A DNA stretch of 36,107 nt. It comes from Ophryocystis elektroscirrha (taxonomy: Eukaryota > Apicomplexa > Conoidasida > Neogregarinorida > Ophryocystidae). Under the pieces are notes generated by a model. It did not search any database. It was not told the origin of the DNA and worked only from the letters and a program-made list of their open reading frames with translations. The translations under genes were made by a program, and so were the position numbers. The stretch covers positions 105,692 to 141,798 of the forward strand of contig JAQIFP010000010.1 in the NCBI GenBank assembly GCA_030141585.1, given 5' to 3'. Of this stretch, positions 34,905-36,107 are shown in pieces (positions within the stretch are counted from its first letter, which is position 1; every line of letters begins with the position of its first letter).

Positions 34905-35684
34905 TTATTTATTTCGTTTTGATAAAGTTTTTTTTCGGTTATTTTGAGTTGATATTTTTTTATTTTTGATAATGTTTTTCTTTTCTTCCCATTTGTTCTT
35001 TGATTTTATTTTTTTCTTTTTATATCGATCAAAATTTTTTTTTATTTTTTTTACATCATCGTACACTTTGTCTCCCGCTGCTCTTTTAACTGCTTTTTTA
35101 TAACTATCATTGAATATAAAGTTATTTTTTTCTTCTGCGGTCATAGAATCCAACATCTTTGCCTTCTCCGTTTCATTTTTTAAAGCAATTTCTAATCTTT
35201 TTTTTTTTGTAGCACCGTCTTTGATTGTTTTATTTTCTTTGATATTAAACTGAAAATCATTATTATTTGCAACTTTGTCTTTTTTTTCTTTCAACGAATC
35301 ATTACTTTTATCAACTGTATTATCTTTTTTCACTTTTTTTTTTTCTTTTTTTTTTTTCGATTTTTTATCTTTTTGGGAAGTGCTTGTTCGATTTTTTGCT
35401 TCAGCTAATGAAGCTATCTTCTCATGTAATCTTTTCTGAAGTTCTATACGGCTAACAGGTTCTATTTGCTCTAAAAAATAACTTATTTTCGCATAATTTT
35501 TACTATTATTAGCTTTAATTTGATCTTGCTTGTCTGATGATGGTGTAATATTGTTGTATCTTCTTTTTTTTTTTTGAGTTTTTTCCGATTTAGAATTTTC
35601 TTCAGTATCTATTTGATAGCGGTACGGTATAGAGTTCACTATATACGTGTAATATTGTTTGGTTGAATCCAAACTCATATACAC
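34905..35684 (-). CDS. Surf6 / Rrp14 ribosome-biogenesis protein
   Basis: A nucleolar protein needed for maturation of both ribosomal subunits in yeast (Rrp14). Single exon, 259 residues, the only intronless gene here. The conserved N-terminal element SRIELQKRLHEKIASLAEAK (family: LRxRLHEKI) is near residues 80-98. A Lys-rich low-complexity linker follows. The C-terminal SURF6 domain has FQFNIKEN, KKRLEIALKNETEKAKML, YKKAVKRAAGDKVYDD and RYKKKKIKSKNKWEEKK with its invariant Trp. Very Lys/Asn-rich. Start could be Met1 or Met3. It converges on the membrane-protein gene, with 172 bp between stops. Confidence 0.88.
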   Translation of the reverse strand: MYMSLDSTKQYYTYIVNSIPYRYQIDTEENSKSEKTQKKKRRYNNITPSSDKQDQIKANNSKNYAKISYFLEQIEPVSRIELQKRLHEKIASLAEAKNRTSTSQKDKKSKKKKEKKKVKKDNTVDKSNDSLKEKKDKVANNNDFQFNIKENKTIKDGATKKKRLEIALKNETEKAKMLDSMTAEEKNNFIFNDSYKKAVKRAAGDKVYDDVKKIKKNFDRYKKKKIKSKNKWEEKKNIIKNKKISTQNNRKKTLSKRNK

Positions 35685-35945
35685 AGTTAATATATAGGCG
35701 CACTAAAAAAGAATACATTTTGCTTTTTCAAACTGCTTGATTAATATTCAAAATTTTTACTAATAAAAATCTGTGAGTTTTTTTTTTTTTATATTATGCA
35801 TTCTTAATTAAGCAAGTAATGGGAACAAAAATAATAATAGTAATAGAATAATGAAAATACCCATCTTACTATATTGAATATATGATACTATGTATACATA
35901 AATTTATTTGAAATTATTCATTTGCGTATATGTAAATATATATAT
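35685..35945. other. Intergenic, AT-rich
   Basis: Upstream of Surf6 (minus), so it should contain that promoter. It has T- and A-runs; no gene was seen. Confidence 0.5.
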
Positions 35946-36107
35946 GTACATACATACATATATACATATATACATATATTCATATATACATATATACATA
36001 TATACATATATACATATATACATATATACATATATACATATATACATATATACATATATACATATATACATATATACATATATACATATATACATATATA
36101 CATATAT
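35946..36107. repeat. (acatatat)n tandem repeat at right end
   Basis: About 19 copies of the same 8-bp unit, in the same orientation, as at 1-139. The window ends inside the array. Overlapping frames reading Met-Tyr-Ile-Cys are a by-product of the repeat. Confidence 0.95.

Noticed and set aside
35904..36103. Two overlapping minus-strand frames of repeating Met-Tyr-Ile-Cys-Ile-Tyr-Val
   Set aside because: Pure translation of the 8-bp repeat (three units make eight codons); no gene signal.
1..36107. CRISPR array, transposon ends, tRNA or rRNA genes, telomere repeats
   Set aside because: Tandem units have no unique spacers, no transposase-like frame or long terminal repeat was seen, and no tRNA box pair, rRNA core or telomere motif was recognised by eye; a covariance-model scan would be needed to exclude divergent RNAs.
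1..36107. Ciliate-type or TGA=Trp genetic code
   Set aside because: TAA, TAG and TGA each end at least one recognised gene, and Trp is TGG in all conserved positions checked; only the ambiguous TGA in the endonuclease gene points the other way.

Overview
This is nuclear DNA from a very AT-rich, intron-dense unicellular eukaryote. The evidence is GT-AG introns throughout, T-rich 3' splice tracts, and eukaryote-only proteins (Pol I subunits, Sm F, importin-5, RBBP4, Surf6). Exons joined by eye keep one open frame across as many as 22 exons, which makes the models below strong. The code looks standard: TAA is the usual stop, MetAP1 ends in TAG and Sm F in TGA, and the recognised genes have no in-frame stops. 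An apicomplexan-like alveolate would fit the AT bias, short introns and Asn-rich insertions, but I cannot prove it and give no name. There is no bacterial, viral or mobile-element content and no obvious novel system. This is a gene-dense block of housekeeping genes.

Layout. Position 1-1674 is repeat and AT-rich DNA with unresolved coding-like scraps. A + strand importin-5/Kap121-like gene runs to 8797 and converges, with 5 bp between stop codons, on a run of eight minus-strand genes (8803-30967). In coordinate order these are RBBP4/Msi1 (histone chaperone), an unrecognised 170-residue protein, a tRNA-splicing endonuclease catalytic-type subunit, an inositol monophosphatase, Exo5 nuclease, RPA2 (second-largest Pol I subunit), RPAC1 (AC40) and methionine aminopeptidase 1. 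MetAP1 diverges from Sm F (+, 31027-31672) with only 59 bp between the start codons. A multi-pass membrane protein of unknown function (+, 31877-34732) follows and converges on an intronless Surf6/Rrp14 gene (-, 34905-35684). Both ends of the window are the same 8-bp repeat, (acatatat)n, in the same orientation.

Functional links. RPA2 and RPAC1 are adjacent, co-directional Pol I subunits, and Surf6 acts in the same ribosome-making pathway. Sm F belongs to the spliceosome that removes the roughly 80 introns seen here. Of these, 34 are only 30-39 nt long. Microsatellites and one 11-bp minisatellite sit in the longer introns and in intergenic DNA.
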